A stretch of DNA of 64,000 nt from Diogma glabrata (GCA_963693315.1 OY856188.1:99174915-99238914), one strand, 5' to 3'; counted from the first letter of the stretch, positions 1-12,418 are shown. The notes: generated from the letters alone by a model not told the origin. A program made the numbers and translations.

Positions 1-3000
1 AAAAAAGAAAAACAAAGGGTCTGCTGCACGGTGTTAGAGTTGTGCTAGTTGTGCTATTCAAGAACAAATTTGTGCCACCAGCTGAATAATTTAAACACGC
101 TAAAACGATTTTTCGAGTTGAAGTTAGCCCCGCCATTAGGAAAAAAATTAAAAGCAAAGGTTATTCTGAATTGTGCTAGGGTTGTGCTGGTTGTGCTACT
201 CAGGAATAGTTCCATATTATCAATGAAAAAAAGTTGGCACGCTAAAATGACTTTTCGAGCAGAAGTTAGCCCCGCCATTTTGAAAAAAATGAAAACCAAA
301 GGTTGTGCTGTATTGTGCTCGAGTTGTGCTGGTTGTGCTACTTAGACAAAAATTTCGTAACCCTAACAGAATTTTTTTACAAAATTAGCATCATTTTTTT
401 CGAATAGAAGTTAGCCCCACCATTTTGGAAGAAATCAAAAACAAAAGAAGTGCTGTATTGTGTTATAGTTGTGCTGGTTGTGCTACTGAAAAAATATCGT
501 ATCACCAACAGAATAATTTAAACTACGCCAAAACCATTTTTCGAATGAAAGTTAGTCCCGCCATTTTGTAAAAATCAAAGAAGAAAGGTTGTGCTGTATT
601 GTGCTACAGTTGTGCTGGATGTGCCACTCAAAAAGAATCCCATATCAACAATGAATAAAAGTTGGCACGCTAAACCGATTTTTCGAGCAGAAGGATATTT
701 TCGAGCAGAAAGCCTTCGAGCAGAAGATTGAGCAGAAAATTAAGCAGAAGTTTGCCCCGCTATTTTGAAAAAAATGAAAAACAAAGGATGTTATGTATTG
801 TACTCTAGTTGTGCTGGTTGTGCTACTCAGAAACAATTGCATATAAGCAATGAATAAAAGTTGGCAGACTAAACCGATTTTTGGAGCAGAAGTTAGCTCC
901 GCCACTTTGAAAAAAATAAAACACAAAGGTTGTACTGTATTGTGCTTGAGTTGTGCTGGTTGTGCTACTCAGACAAAATTTCGTATTCCTAACAGAAAAA
1001 TTTTATAACGCTAACATCATATCTTCAAATAGAAGTTAACCCCGCCATTTTGGAAAAAAAAACTAAATTGAGTGCTGTATTGTGTTAAAGTTGTGCGAGT
1101 TGTGCTACTTCAAAGCAAATTCGTACCCACCGACGGAAAAATTTACAATTTTTTTTAATATCATATATTTTTGTGATTCCCTTATTTTATATATACAAAA
1201 CAGGTAAGATTCATTTATGCTATCGGACACCAGGGTGTCACTTACATTATTAGTACTTATAAATTAATGATTACACTGATTCCTACAAGAATAAATGATG
1301 CTAGCGTAAAAATATTTTTTATTGGGTATATATAATCTATCTCTAAGCAGCCAGCTCAAACAAAATTTCATACCACTACATAGACAAAATTTTTGTTTTT
1401 CATTTTTTCGAAAACGACGGGGCTAACTTCTAATCAAAAAATTGTTCTTGCGTACCAAATGTTTGCATTGGTAGTATGGAATTTTTTTGGAGTAGCACAA
1501 CTAGCACAACAATAGAACAATACACCACAGCCTTTGTTTTTGTTTTTTTGCCAAATGGCGGAGCTAACTTCTGCTTAGCCTTCTGCTCGAATAATCGTTT
1601 TAGCCTGTCACCATTTATTCATTGGTGATATGGAATTTTTCTTGAGTAGCACATCCAGCACAACTATGGTACAATACAGCACAACATCCTTTTTTCATGT
1701 TTTGTTAAATGGCGGGGCTAACTTCTACTCGAAAAATCGTTTTAGCGTGTTTAAATTTTTCCGTTGGTGGGTACGAATTTGTTTTGGAGTAGCACAACTC
1801 GCACAACTTTAACACAATGCAGCACTCAATTTAGTTTTTTTTTCCAAAATGGCGGGGCTAACTTCTATTTGAAGAAATGATGTTAGCGTTATAAAATTTT
1901 TCTTTTAGGAATACGAAATTTTTGTCTGAGTAGCACAACCAGCACAACTCAGGCACAATACAGTACAACCATTGTTTTTCATTTTTTTATAAGTGGCGGG
2001 GCTAACTTCTGCTCCAAAAATCGGTTTAGTCTGCTAACTTTTATTCATTGCTTATATGCAATTGTTTCTGAGTAGCACAACCAGCACAACTAGAGTACAA
2101 TACATAACAACCTTTGTTTTTCATTTTTTTCAAAATAGCGGGGCTAACTTCTGCTTAATCTTCTGCTCAATCTTCTGCTCGAATGTTTCTGCTCGAAAAT
2201 ATCCTTCTGCTCGAAAAATCGGTTTAGCGTGCCAAATTTTATTGATTGTTGATATGGGACTCTTTTTGAGTGGCACATAGCACAACTGTAGCACAATACA
2301 GCACAACCTTTCTTCTTTGATTTTTAAAAAATGGCGGGGCTAACTTTCATTCGAAAAATGGTTTTGGCGTAGTTTAAATTATTCTGTTGGTGATACGATA
2401 TTTTTTCAGTAGCACAACCAGCACAACTATAACACAATACAGCACTTCTTTTGTTTTTGATTTCTTCCGAAATGGCGGGGCTAACTTCTATTCGAAAAAA
2501 ATGATGCTAACTTTGTAAAAAAATTCTGTTAGGGTTACAAAGTTTTTGTCTAAGTAGCACAACCAGCACAACTCGAGTACAATACAGCACAACCTTTGGT
2601 TTACATTTTTTTCAAAATGGCGGGGCTAACTTCTGCTCGAAAAGTCATTTTAGCGTGCCAACTTTTTTTCATTGATAATATGGAACTATTTCTGAGTAGC
2701 ACAACCAGCACAACCCTAGCAGAATACAGCACAACCTTTGCTTTTAATTTTTTTTCCTAATGGCGGGGCTAACTTCAACTCGAAAAATCGTTTTAGCGTG
2801 TTTAAATTATTCTGTTGGTGATACAAATTTGTTTTTGAATAGCACAACTAGCACAACTCTAACACCGTGCAGCAGACCCTTTGTTTTTCTTTTTTTCCAA
2901 AATCGCGGGGCTAACTTTTACTCGAAAAAATGATTTTAGTGTTATAAAATTTTTCCACTAGGAATATGAAATTTTTTTCTAAATAGCACAACCAGCACAA

Positions 3001-3240
3001 CTCGAGGACAATACAGAACAACCTTTGTTTTTCTGATTTTTCAAAATGGCGGGGCTAACTTCTGCTCGAAAAATTATTTCAGCGTGCCAACTTTTTTCCA
3101 TTGGTGATGTGGCATTCTTTCTGAGTAGCACATCCAGCACAACTGTAGCACAATACAGCACAATCTTTGTTTTTAATTTTCTTAAAAATGGCGGGGCTAA
3201 GTTAGGTGACATTATGTTGGCAGATAATTTTTTGAAAAAA
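1..3240. repeat. Giant inverted repeat built from ~143-bp tandem units (foldback-like)
   Basis: The left arm (1-1145) is the reverse complement of 1742-2892, and the right arm continues with two to three more units to about 3240. Each unit has a GCCCCGCCATTTTG box (AATGGCGGGGCT on the other side). The box recurs near 126, 271, 413, 553, 752, 895 and 1037 on the left, and near 1410, 1555, 1708, 1848, 1993, 2137, 2330, 2470, 2617, 2758, 2903, 3046 and 3188 on the right. Spacing is about 140-147 bp, with one ~195-bp unit in each arm at mirrored positions where a GAGCAGAAG motif is expanded. Long terminal repeats made of tandem sub-repeats are the hallmark of Foldback elements, which is the basis of the comparison. 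No transposase is seen. The left end is cut by the window edge. Short ORFs here are repeat artefacts. Confidence 0.85.
1146..1741. other. Spacer of the giant palindrome
   Basis: This is the loop between the two matching arms. Bases 1146-1380 are unique AT-rich sequence, including a short less AT-rich patch near 1225. From about 1380 onward there are two or three further inverted units without a left-arm partner. No coding potential was recognised. Confidence 0.6.
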
Positions 3241-3249
3241 AAATAAATA

Positions 3250-3684
3250 TAAAGCTCTCTGAAATTTTTTTATAATAAGTTTTTTGTTTTTGTTTTTTTT
3301 TGGGTAGATTTGCTTAAAATTTGTATGAAAATAAGTGCGTTCGATATGAATATTAAAATAGCTCGACATCCTTAACAGTCGAAGCTAGGGTCTAGTCATG
3401 GAATGAGATAAATATAATAACAGAGAAGGGTTTATTGCTTGCAATGAAAACTTTTTTTTTGCTCTTTTGTTAAACAATGGTACGGAACTAAACAATAAAT
3501 CTTATATCATATATAAAATGTGATATAGGGTAATAATGATAGGAAAGAGAAAATGCAAATAAAATTAGTGCTAAAAAACAAATTTGTTTTAAAAATGTTC
3601 TCGAACAAAATCGAAATGAGGTTGTCGATAATCCAGCAAGTGGTATATTCCTTGATCATGTGGTGTGCTATCTTTCACAATGGT
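3250..3684. other. AT-rich stretch with a LINE-5'-like scrap
   Basis: No gene is seen. Bases 3478-3570 resemble the plus strand at about 43640-43730, the region just upstream of the minus-strand LINE ORF2; both share AACTAAACAATAAATC and a following ATATCAT/ATGATAGG pattern. This suggests a small piece of the same LINE family, lying opposite in orientation to the LINE fragment at 4012. Confidence 0.35.
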
Positions 3685-3920
3685 TAAAGTCCACACATAG
3701 AGTTATATGAAGGTTCGTTTTCTTGAACAAGCAATAACGTGCCATCACCAGGCAATATTGCATACCTAAAATTAACAGTGCTACCGTTGACTAAAAACAG
3801 TTCATCAATCTGCACCCCTAAAATATCACCTTGGGCTAGTGATATTTCACGTTAACTCATATCTCAATAGCAGGGACTTGAGTATGCGAGTTTGTAGCAC
3901 CCGTAAATGAAAAATTAAAT
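3685..3920 (-). pseudogene. Unidentified gene fragment, left copy of an inverted pair
   Basis: On the minus strand an open stretch of 55-56 codons runs from an in-frame TAA at about 3853 to a TAA at about 3692. It reads REISLAQGDILGVQIDELF, a middle part, and ends NEPSYNSMCGL. Composition looks protein-coding, but no family is recognised. The same block recurs in opposite orientation at 5385-5580, where the frame is broken. It may be an exon captured by a repeat, or the end of a transposon gene. Confidence 0.4.
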
Positions 3921-4011
3921 AACAATTTACAAATCTTCAAAACTGATCCCTCCATGCGCATTGATTGAATATAATGATTTTTTAATTCTACTTATTTTTT
4001 AATTCTAATAA

Positions 4012-4470
4012 AATAGATGTAAAAAATATTTTACTTCGCATCAATTACTCCACATTTATAAGTCCTATATTCGAACTTGTATGGAGTATTGTTGTCAAGT
4101 TTGGGGCGCTGCATCTGTTACCATTCAAGCTCTTTTGGACTCTGTTCAAAAGCGTGCTGTACGAGTTGTTGGTGATCGAAATTTAACATTAAATCTTGAT
4201 TCCCTACAACATCGTCGTACTGTTGCTGTTTTTTACAAATATCGTCACCAGCGGTGCTTAGATGAAATCAGGTCCATAATGCCTCAGACATATGTTTTTC
4301 CCCGTTTAACACATCAATCGGTTTGTGCAAACAGTCAAACTGTCGAGATTACTCACTGTCATAGTAATAAAATGCAAAGGGATTTCTTTGTGCGTATATC
4401 GTATAAATGGAATGCTTTGCCCGAATCAATAGTCTCGAGTGTTTTTAATCCACAAAGATTTTAAAAAAGC
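4012..4470 (+). pseudogene. 5'-truncated LINE ORF2 C-terminus (jockey/CR1-like)
   Basis: Homology starts abruptly at about 4012 and matches the C-terminal part of the LINE at 40713-41225, including the upstream stretch before the local Met at 4081. The ORF of 127 codons (4081-4464) contains EYCCQVWGAAS, DSVQKRAVRVVGD and YKWNALPESIVSS. These are the usual post-RT C-terminal blocks of jockey/CR1-group reverse transcriptases. Relative to the 40.7-kb copy it lacks two residues after RRTVA and ends early after NPQRF through a frameshift. The catalytic RT and endonuclease are absent, so it is a dead 3' fragment, as expected from incomplete reverse transcription. Confidence 0.75.
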
Positions 4471-4493
4471 GTCCACCAACACCTCAAGACGCA

Positions 4494-4615
4494 TGTTGGT
4501 GTGGGACCTATTATTTTTCTATATGGGTTTGGGCATGTTGCTTGTTGCATGTTGTGGGACCTATTATTTTTCAAATATGGGTTTGGGCTTGTTGCTTGTT
4601 CAAAATATTTTTATG
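4494..4615. repeat. ~60-bp direct duplication downstream of the LINE fragment
   Basis: The motif GTGGGACCTATTATTTTTC followed by an ATATGGGTTTGGGC block and TGTTGCTTGTT occurs twice in tandem (about 4502-4555 and 4557-4612). A GTGGGACC match is also present downstream of the related LINE ORF at about 40725 (minus strand). This may be a repeated 3' UTR block. Confidence 0.55.
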
Positions 4616-4639
4616 TGGGCATGTGGGCTTGTTTTTTAA

Positions 4640-5384
4640 AATTACCAAACACATTTTCTTATGTGTGACGAACGTTTAAAATTCAACACAAACATAAATC
4701 ACAACACATTTTATTAAGAAAAATAAGGAAAAGTTTTCAAGTTTATGCTCATTTATTTTATTAATTCAATCAAACTAATTTTATACTAATTTTCGTATCT
4801 CACTTTTGTTATTCGCAACTTTCTTCAATTAATCGTCAACTGTTCTATACACTTTCAATTCAACTTACTAATCTTGTTGTTTCAACAAAATAAACGATAA
4901 CGCTAAAAATAAAACAAACAAAAAATAATCCACTTGCGAATTTGAAGAAAATTTGGATTACAGTTATTACCGAATTACAATTCATAAATTGATCAACCGA
5001 AAATGAAACAAATCAATATGATTTTCGATGGTTAAATAAATTTTCAAAACCATGAAAAACCTTTTTTGTGTTGTCAAGTGTTTAAGAAATTTTGCCTTTT
5101 ATCTAATAACGTAATTGAGATTTAAAGGACAATTGATATTGATAAGATCCCAAATCGCTTTAAATACAAATTCAAACAATCCAATTAGAAATAACAATTT
5201 TTACATCCAATTTGTGGAACTGTAAGTGTTTCGTTTTCTAAGTAAATACGATTGTTATGATTTGTGGGTTTTTTAAGTTACCATTTCTGTTAGTTACGTC
5301 ATCATTTAGTTACGTCATTATATCCTCATGGGAATCAGCGTTTGTTGATTTGTAGATTATTTTTTAATTTTTGATATACGAGTG
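4640..5384. other. No recognisable feature
   Basis: AT-rich sequence with stops in all frames. I see no gene, repeat or RNA here. Confidence 0.5.
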
Positions 5385-5580
5385 TGAGAAGCTCGCGTAC
5401 TCAATTCCCTAACGTGAGATATCATACAGCACTGACAATAGCAGTGAGATATCGCTAGTCCAGGTGATATATTGCGGATGAACTGTATTGAGTCAACTGA
5501 AGCACCCTCAATCTTAGCTATTGCTTGTTTGAACAAATGAGCCTTCATATAACTTTATGTGTGGGCTTTAATCATTTAGG
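5385..5580 (+). pseudogene. Unidentified gene fragment, right copy of an inverted pair
   Basis: This block is an inverted, diverged copy of 3685-3920. Shared landmarks include TTCATATAACT.TATGTGTGG.CTTTAA and CAAGCAATA. The reading frame still shows SEISLVQV where the left copy has REISLAQGD, then decays through stops and frameshifts. Together with the left copy it brackets about 1.5 kb containing the LINE fragment. Confidence 0.4.
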
Positions 5581-5589
5581 AAGATACAT

Positions 5590-7975
5590 AGTGGCACGTT
5601 TAACATTTTGGCTTGGCACGGCAAACCTTTTTGATTTTGTGAGAAAATGCGTCTAATTTCACCTCAAATTTGTCTTTTTGAAATCAAAATAAACACATAA
5701 TATTGTTGTAATATATCTTTCCAGTGAAAATCCCTCGCCAGTGCAAAGTAATCAAAAGACATAAAAAACGACGTATAACGAAATATACTATTTGTATCAA
5801 AACATACAAATACGCAGCCACAAAATTATGTGTGACAGTGTTCATTTGGCACGCAAGAAGAGCGATTATTACAAAAATATTTTTTTCGGCACACATTTGT
5901 ATCTACATTCACTTGCGACCACTGTTTTAGACATTTACCTTAAGTTTTCTCAAAAGTTGACCATTTTCTCCTGTAATGAGGAGGAAATTGTAACAAAATC
6001 CTTCAACTTGACGAAAAAGTTGCAAAACCTATTATTACATTTTAGTAATTAAATTTTTTAAACCAAAATAATATTTCATTTTTTTAATAACTTTTACGTC
6101 GAAAAAGATTTCAAGAAAAACTTGTTCTTTCTATTTCATGCATATCATTTTAATAATAGAAACCGCAAGAAATGTTTTTCTTTTTGAATATAAAAATATA
6201 AATAAAACCCTGTAGTAAAAAAACTGTTGCATCAAAGCTTATCTTTAGTATACAATGTACAATAGATCTCGGATTTTTCTTAAAATTGTTGATGTTCATG
6301 TTTGATGTCATCGTCTAAAACTATATACTATTAACTCAGAAATTTGAAGCATATAATAATCATAACAAAACAAATGTAATTAAAGCGCTAAAAAATAAAA
6401 CAAATTTGTTATTCTTAACAAACTCGAGTATTGGAAGACGAGTATTTTTAAACGAGGTACACCTTATTTGTGCTCCGAAACGTTGATAAAAATTAAGTCA
6501 AGGAAAATATATTAAATTAATACTCGCGCCGTAAAACTGTTAAAAGTCCAGAATTAATGGTTGTTAACTAAACTGACTTTAGAAATTATTATACGTGATT
6601 AAGTCCCAGTTATTCTAATGGGTTATAGGGTTATATGACAAGCCTTAATAAGCCTGTTCATACCCGGAATAAGACTATAATAATAGTGGTTAAGTTATGA
6701 CTACATATAAGTATATATATAGACTACATATAAGTATATACTTATATGACTACATATAAGTATATACTATATATAAGTATATATATTGGCAGTTGATATG
6801 TATGTTATTTATTTAAATTTAAAATATAATAGTATTTCATATTTTTCTCTTGATTTTTGTACTCGACTAGCATTTGTTCCGGCAAACCCTGTCCCCACCG
6901 TGGTGGTTAATGCCCTATATTTGAACTGATCAGGCGCGGATAGAGCTACCTGATCCGGTGTGATTTTGATGCTTTACATTCCTGATCATACTGCTTGATC
7001 CGGTCCCTATCAGAGGTATGGAAAGTTGGCTCCGTCTCGGATCTAGACCCTAACATAATTCAGGCATCAGGATATACGAAACATGTATTAGAACAGTAAT
7101 TATTAGGTCTTTAAACATGAGTTCTAACTCAAACTCTCATAACACATCTATTTAACTATCCATTTTTCCACCATATTTGTGCTGAAACTCGGCAATCGAA
7201 CGATTGTGAACATCTTTTATTATTTATAAATGAACACTTTCAAAACGATTATAAATGGTACCGTAAAACGGATAAATTAACAATGAATCCTGTAATACAT
7301 TTACATCTGTTGGTTTTCATCTACTCTAGAAGTAAACGATGTAGAAAATTTACTTTACAATAAAATGTTTGTACAATTCCTTAGTGAATATATTACGAAC
7401 AAACTCCTATACTTGCCTTCGTATTATTTTTTTAATTTTCTTTTGAAATAGAAAAACAATCAATGAAAAGTTATAAAATATGAACATCTCATCTTACTTC
7501 TGCAGAAAACGTTAAATTTTAAAATTTCTCCTCTAAAAATTTATTTGTTTCTCCTGTTTTTGCTTTCGGTAACAAAACTGAACAGATTACCTAAGAAAAA
7601 TATTTAAATTTCATTTTAAAAAAATGCAAGAAACGGAATTCAATCATCAAGACTCTTTGACAGGAAAAAAACTGCATTTTAGATTTAACAAAAAAAATAT
7701 GGTGAAAGAAAGCAGACGTCTTACAAGTTTTAAAATTTATGCAACATAAACTACTTAAGAATTCTATTCATTGCATTATTAAACTTGTTGTTCTTGTAAT
7801 GCAGAAGACATAAGAAAAATCAAAAACTTCCTATACTAAAAAAAATCTTGGTTGTGTTCATATTCTTTTTAATATTGAATAAGGATATACTTACTTAGGA
7901 AAAATTTAGTCAAATTAAATAGAATCAAGTAAATTTTATTTATGTATTCGATATTCTTAGTTCGTTGTTTTTTAA
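5590..7975. other. Mostly unassigned AT-rich DNA
   Basis: No gene is identified. Bases 6690-6790 hold a short minisatellite with GACTACATATAAGTATATA repeated three to four times. Bases 6870-7080 are less AT-rich, with repeated TGATCCGGT motifs and a short open run (FVPANPVPTVVVNALY) that soon meets stops. This could be a decayed mobile-element or gene scrap, but no family is recognised. Confidence 0.45.
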
Positions 7976-7984
7976 TTACTTCGG

Positions 7985-9163
7985 TTTTGAAAAAACCAAA
8001 GTATTGAATTCTCAAAACAAAAGTGAAATTCTTACCTACACTTTTTTTGGCATTTCTCGACGTTTTAGGACCTACTATTTCAAAAAAACAAAAAAAAATA
8101 TATGTCTGTCTGCCGGCCGGCCGTCACAACCGACGAAATCTCAAAAAAATGTTCATTTTAAGTGATTACGAATAGGAACATCGAATTTAGAGAAATCTTG
8201 ATGGTCGGGATTGGTATGTGAGACCAAAATCTAGATTATCGCATTATAAGTTTGTCAAAAAAATGTTGTCAAGCGTGTCAAAAGAATGATTTTCATTTTT
8301 TTTACTCAATTTTTTGGAAAAAATGAAATTAATTATTTGTTTGACATGAAATATTATCGAACATGAAATTGGACACGGAAATTTTACATTTTATTATAAT
8401 TTTTGGAATTTTGAAAAAGTTTTTTAATTTTAAATTTTGCAATAGTTTTAGAATTTTGAAAAAAGTTACTTCGGTCTGAATTTGAATTTTTGGAATATTT
8501 TTAGAATTTTGAAAAAGTTTAAATTTTTGATTTTATTATAAGTAATGGAATTTTGAGAAAAGTTTGTTTTTTTGATTTTGTTATAATTTTTGCAATATTT
8601 TGAGAATTTTGGAAAAAGTTTGAATTTTTGGAATATTTTTAAAATTTTGAAAAAAGTTTCAATTTTTGATTTTGTTATAATTTTTGAAATATTTTTAGAA
8701 TTTTGAAAAAAGTTTGTATTTTTGATTATTTTATAGTTTTTGCAATAATTTAAAATTTTTTGAATAAATTATTTTTGATTTTATTATAATTTTTAGAATA
8801 TTTTTGGATTTCTGAAAGCAATCTGAATTTTTGATTTTGTAATATTTCTCAAAACGCTAAATGGAGAGGTATTTGAGCAGTTTGCTGAATGTATCATCTT
8901 TTCACTAAATTATGTTAATATATGATCTGTTATAATTTTCCGGCAACGAATTGATGTTTCGTGTTAGTTTTGTAATAAATTTCTAAACAGAGATAAAATA
9001 CTTGTATTTTTACAAAGAGTTTTATGTTTGATATACATCGCTGCCGATAACTAAAAACAATGTCCTCATAAAAGTTTTATGCCGGAACTGTATCAAAATC
9101 CTTAACCAAAACCGATGTCTTGATATCTCAGAGCTGTGAGATTTCAGCCCCTTCATATTTTAT
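7985..9163 (+). repeat. Dispersed repeat family R, copy A (shortened)
   Basis: It starts with the shared head AAGTGAAATTCTTACC, then GGCATTTCTCGACGTTTTAGG, a GGCCGGCCG run and CACAACCGACGAAATCT. A long AT-rich minisatellite follows (TTTTTGGAATATTTTTAGAA-type units). It ends in a conserved tail of about 300 bp containing CAGAGCTGTGAGATTTCAGCC. Relative to copies B and C the block between the head and TGATGGTCGGGATTGG is shorter. No long ORF is present, so it is non-autonomous. Confidence 0.8.
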
Positions 9164-9825
9164 CATCTAAGTTACGATACATAGATTTTTCATTTTATTT
9201 TGAACCCTCAAACAATAGAATTTTAATATGCTCGATAATTTGTAATTTCCAGAGTTTTTCATTGATTGTTTTGCATAAAATATTTTTAGAAAAATGCGAA
9301 GATAAAACATAAAAGATATTCAGCTTTTTCTATGACTAAATATGAAAAGCTAGTACAACGAAAACTAAAAAGCTAATATTAAAACAGAAAAAGAAAAGAT
9401 TTGTTTTTCATTTAAATATTTTCCGTTTGTGAAAATGACTTTAATCATTTTAATCGTGAAGTTGTAAATAATTTGTTTTCAAGTTGTTTTGTTTTAAGTT
9501 CAACGTCTTTTGGAATAGGTTTAAATGATAATAATTAAGATGTAGTTAGATTGTCTTTAATTAAACTTTCTTTAAACTTTAAGATTTAGCACTCATTGCT
9601 GTATTAGATGTTGTTATATCTTTTGGTGTTGTTATATCTCAAGTATTTGATTTGAATTTTTCAATTTAAAAACAAGTTTTGTTTTTTTCTGAACATACTT
9701 ATCAGTTCGTTAGTGAAAAACTCATTAAAACGAAATTGTTTGCACATATTTTTTCTTTGTTTGAATAATAAACTGTCAACTTCGAGATGTCATTACTTTT
9801 TTTCAGTGTATATGAGCTAGTTTCT
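9164..9825. other. No recognisable feature
   Basis: AT-rich DNA with only a small direct repeat of TTGTTATATCT near 9612-9645. No gene is seen. Confidence 0.5.
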
Positions 9826-9950
9826 GATAGGTCATGGTGCTTTTGGAACTCCCTTTACCAAATTTGATATCATAGATTCACCATACTGTCCGGTTTGTAC
9901 AGGAGAGACGAGAACAGCAGACTATGTTTGGTTTTATTGCAGAAAAAAAA
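9826..9950 (+). pseudogene. R1-type LINE C-terminal zinc-knuckle fragment
   Basis: The plus frame reads GHGAFGTPFTKFDIIDSPYC followed by PVCTGETRTADYVWFYC. The pattern GHG.F...L......SP.C..C....T..H..F.C is the zinc knuckle after the RT domain of R1/LOA-type LINE ORF2 proteins. The expected His is replaced by Tyr here (ADYVWF), and nothing else of the element is seen, so this is a relic. The identification comes from the motif alone. Confidence 0.6.
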
Positions 9951-10289
9951 AATTTACAATAGTTGTTATTTATTAACAGCCTTCTCTGAACAATAATATG
10001 CCTTATGCATAAAATCGAAGCGGCATGGAAGGTACTTAACACATTTCGCACGAATGGTATATCCCAAAAAACTGAAATATATTTACTAGAAGCGTTATAG
10101 TGACTTTCCTACCTGTGAAGTAATACTTAACGGCAGTTCCATGGGCTATGTGTGAAAAAGGAAGTTTGGTTTCATTGAGTATAACCGTATGATCGCACGT
10201 TGACAAAGTACGAGTATCACACTGTTGAATGGAATTCTTTCGTACATGAGTGTTCCCCCCTCTTCAATAAAAAAAAACAAAATTATATA

Positions 10290-10520
10290 CATGGGACAAT
10301 CTATGTCAACAGAATTTACACTATTGGTTAAGGTTCTTCGGAACTTTCAAAAGCGCAAATTGTTGCTTACTACTACTAGTTTTTTGAAAACATCACGACG
10401 GTTTTTAATATGACGCCATGTCGGTATGGCGGCCACAAGTCATCAACCTCGTCCTAAGATAGAAGTTTTTTTAAGCGTACACGTAATTAAGTTTTAATAA
10501 AATTTTAGAATAAACGTAGT
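10290..10520 (+). repeat. Dispersed repeat, inverted partner at 21880-22050
   Basis: Bases 10310-10510 match 21885-22040 in reverse complement. Shared landmarks are TTGGTTAAGGTTCTTCGGAA, the GCGGCCACAAGTCATCAACCT / AGGTTGATTAGTTGTGGAGG pair, and TAAGTTTTAATAAAATTTT. It is a diverged, low-copy repeat with no coding signal. Confidence 0.55.
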
Positions 10521-10529
10521 TTGATGTGA

Positions 10530-10660
10530 TTTTAGGGTGACCAGACGTCCTCTTTTATGAGGACATGTCCACAAAAAATGATTGGGTATCTTTTTTCAAA
10601 ATAATGCCCTTTTTCCTCTTTTTGGCCATTCGTCGAACATAAATCGTCAAACATCTTAGG
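10530..10660 (+). other. Possible hAT-type terminus
   Basis: The string AGGGTGACCAGACGTCC resembles terminal sequences of some hAT-family elements. No matching opposite terminus was found nearby, so at most one end remains. Confidence 0.25.
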
Positions 10661-12418
10661 TATTACTTCAGTCTGAAAGACCTAAACATTACATTCATGA
10701 GCTCAAAGTGAAATTCTTATCCTAGCTTTTTTTGGCATTTCTTGACGTTTTAGGACCTACTGATTCTATAAAAGCAAAAAAAAAATGTGTGTCTGTCTGC
10801 CGGCAGGCCGGACGGCCGGCCGTCACAACCGACGAAATCTAGAAAACCGCTGGACGGATTTCCAAAATTTTTTTTCTAAAAATAGGTTTACTCACTAGGA
10901 AGAGCCGAAAGGACGATGTGTTCGATAACTGTACCCGAAGTGTGTCGAAAAAATCGTCAAGTGTGTCAAAACAAGGAAATTTGCATATTTTTTGCTTAAA
11001 AAACTTTCATTTTAAGTAATTAACGAGTAGGAACATTGAATTTGGAGAAATCTTGATGGTCGGGATTGGTATGTGATACCAAAATCTAGATTAGTGACTA
11101 CAAGTTTGTCAAAAAAAGGTTGTGAACACAAGGGTGAACTTTTGACACACAAGGTGTGAACTTTTGACACACAAGAAAGATTTTTATTTATTTTTAACCC
11201 AATTTTTTGGAAAAAAATAAAATTAAAATTTTGTTTGAAATGAAATTTTATTATTATTATTGAGAATTATGGCATTATAAATTTGTCAAAAAAATATTGT
11301 CAAGTGTGTCAAAAAAAAAGATTTTTATTTATTTTTTTACCCAAATTTTTGGAAAAAAATAAAATTAAAATTTTGTTTGAAATGAAATTTTGTTATTATT
11401 ATGGCATTATAAGTTTGTCAAGAAAATAATGTCAAGTGTGTCAAAAAATGATTTCCTTTATTTGTTTAGCCTATTTTTTGAAAGAAAAAATCCAGCTGTT
11501 TTTATGACGCAAATGTCCTTGAAAATGAAATTGAACATGGAAATTTTTGAATTTGTTACAGTTTTTGAAATATTTTTGGAATTTTGAAAAAAGTTTGTAT
11601 ATTTGATTTTGTAATAATTTTTGCAATATTTTTAGAATTTTGAAAAAACTTTAAATTTTTGATTTTGTAAGAATTTTTGGAATATTTTTAGAATTCTGAA
11701 AAATTTTTAAATTTTGATTTTATTATAATTTTTGGAATTTTGAAAAAAGTTTCAATTTTTGATTTTGTAGTAATTTTTGGAATACTTTTAGAATTTTGAA
11801 AAAAGTTTGATTTTATTATAATTTTTACAATATTTTTGGAATTTTGAAAGAAATATGAATTTGTGAGTTTGTAATATTTTCTCGAATCGCTAAATTGAAA
11901 GTTTTTGAATAGTTTGCTGAAAATATAATTGAAAATGAAATTGGACATGGACATTTTTGAATTTGTTATAGTTTTTGAAATATTTTTGGAATTTTGAAAA
12001 AGTTTCAATTTTTGATTTTGTAAGAATTTTTGGAATATATTTAGAATTTTGAAAAATTTTAAATTTTTGATTTTATTATAATTTCTATAATTTTGGAAAA
12101 AGTTTTAAGTTTTGATATTGTTATAATTTTTGCAATAATTTTAGTTTTGGAAAAAGTTTGAATTTTTAAGAATTTTAAGAATTTTTGGAATATTATTAGA
12201 ATTTAGAAAAAATTTAAATATTTGATTTTATTCCGATTTTTGGAATATTTTTAGAATTTTCATATTCAATTTTGATTGTTGTCGAGTGCAGTCGCAAAAA
12301 ATTTTGTTCTATAAAATTAAAATAAATTAAAATTAAATAACAAATTGTAAAATAAACGGGAAAGTTTGTTTAAAAAAAAAAAATTTGGTTATCATCGAAG
12401 TGTTATAATCACATAATA

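Noticed and set aside
49..3246. Several ORFs of 60-98 codons across the first 3.2 kb
   Set aside because: They recur in register with the ~143-bp satellite on both strands and match no protein family, so they are repeat artefacts.
6870..7080. Possible tRNA or SINE in a less AT-rich patch
   Set aside because: No cloverleaf, A/B boxes or poly(A) tail could be made out.
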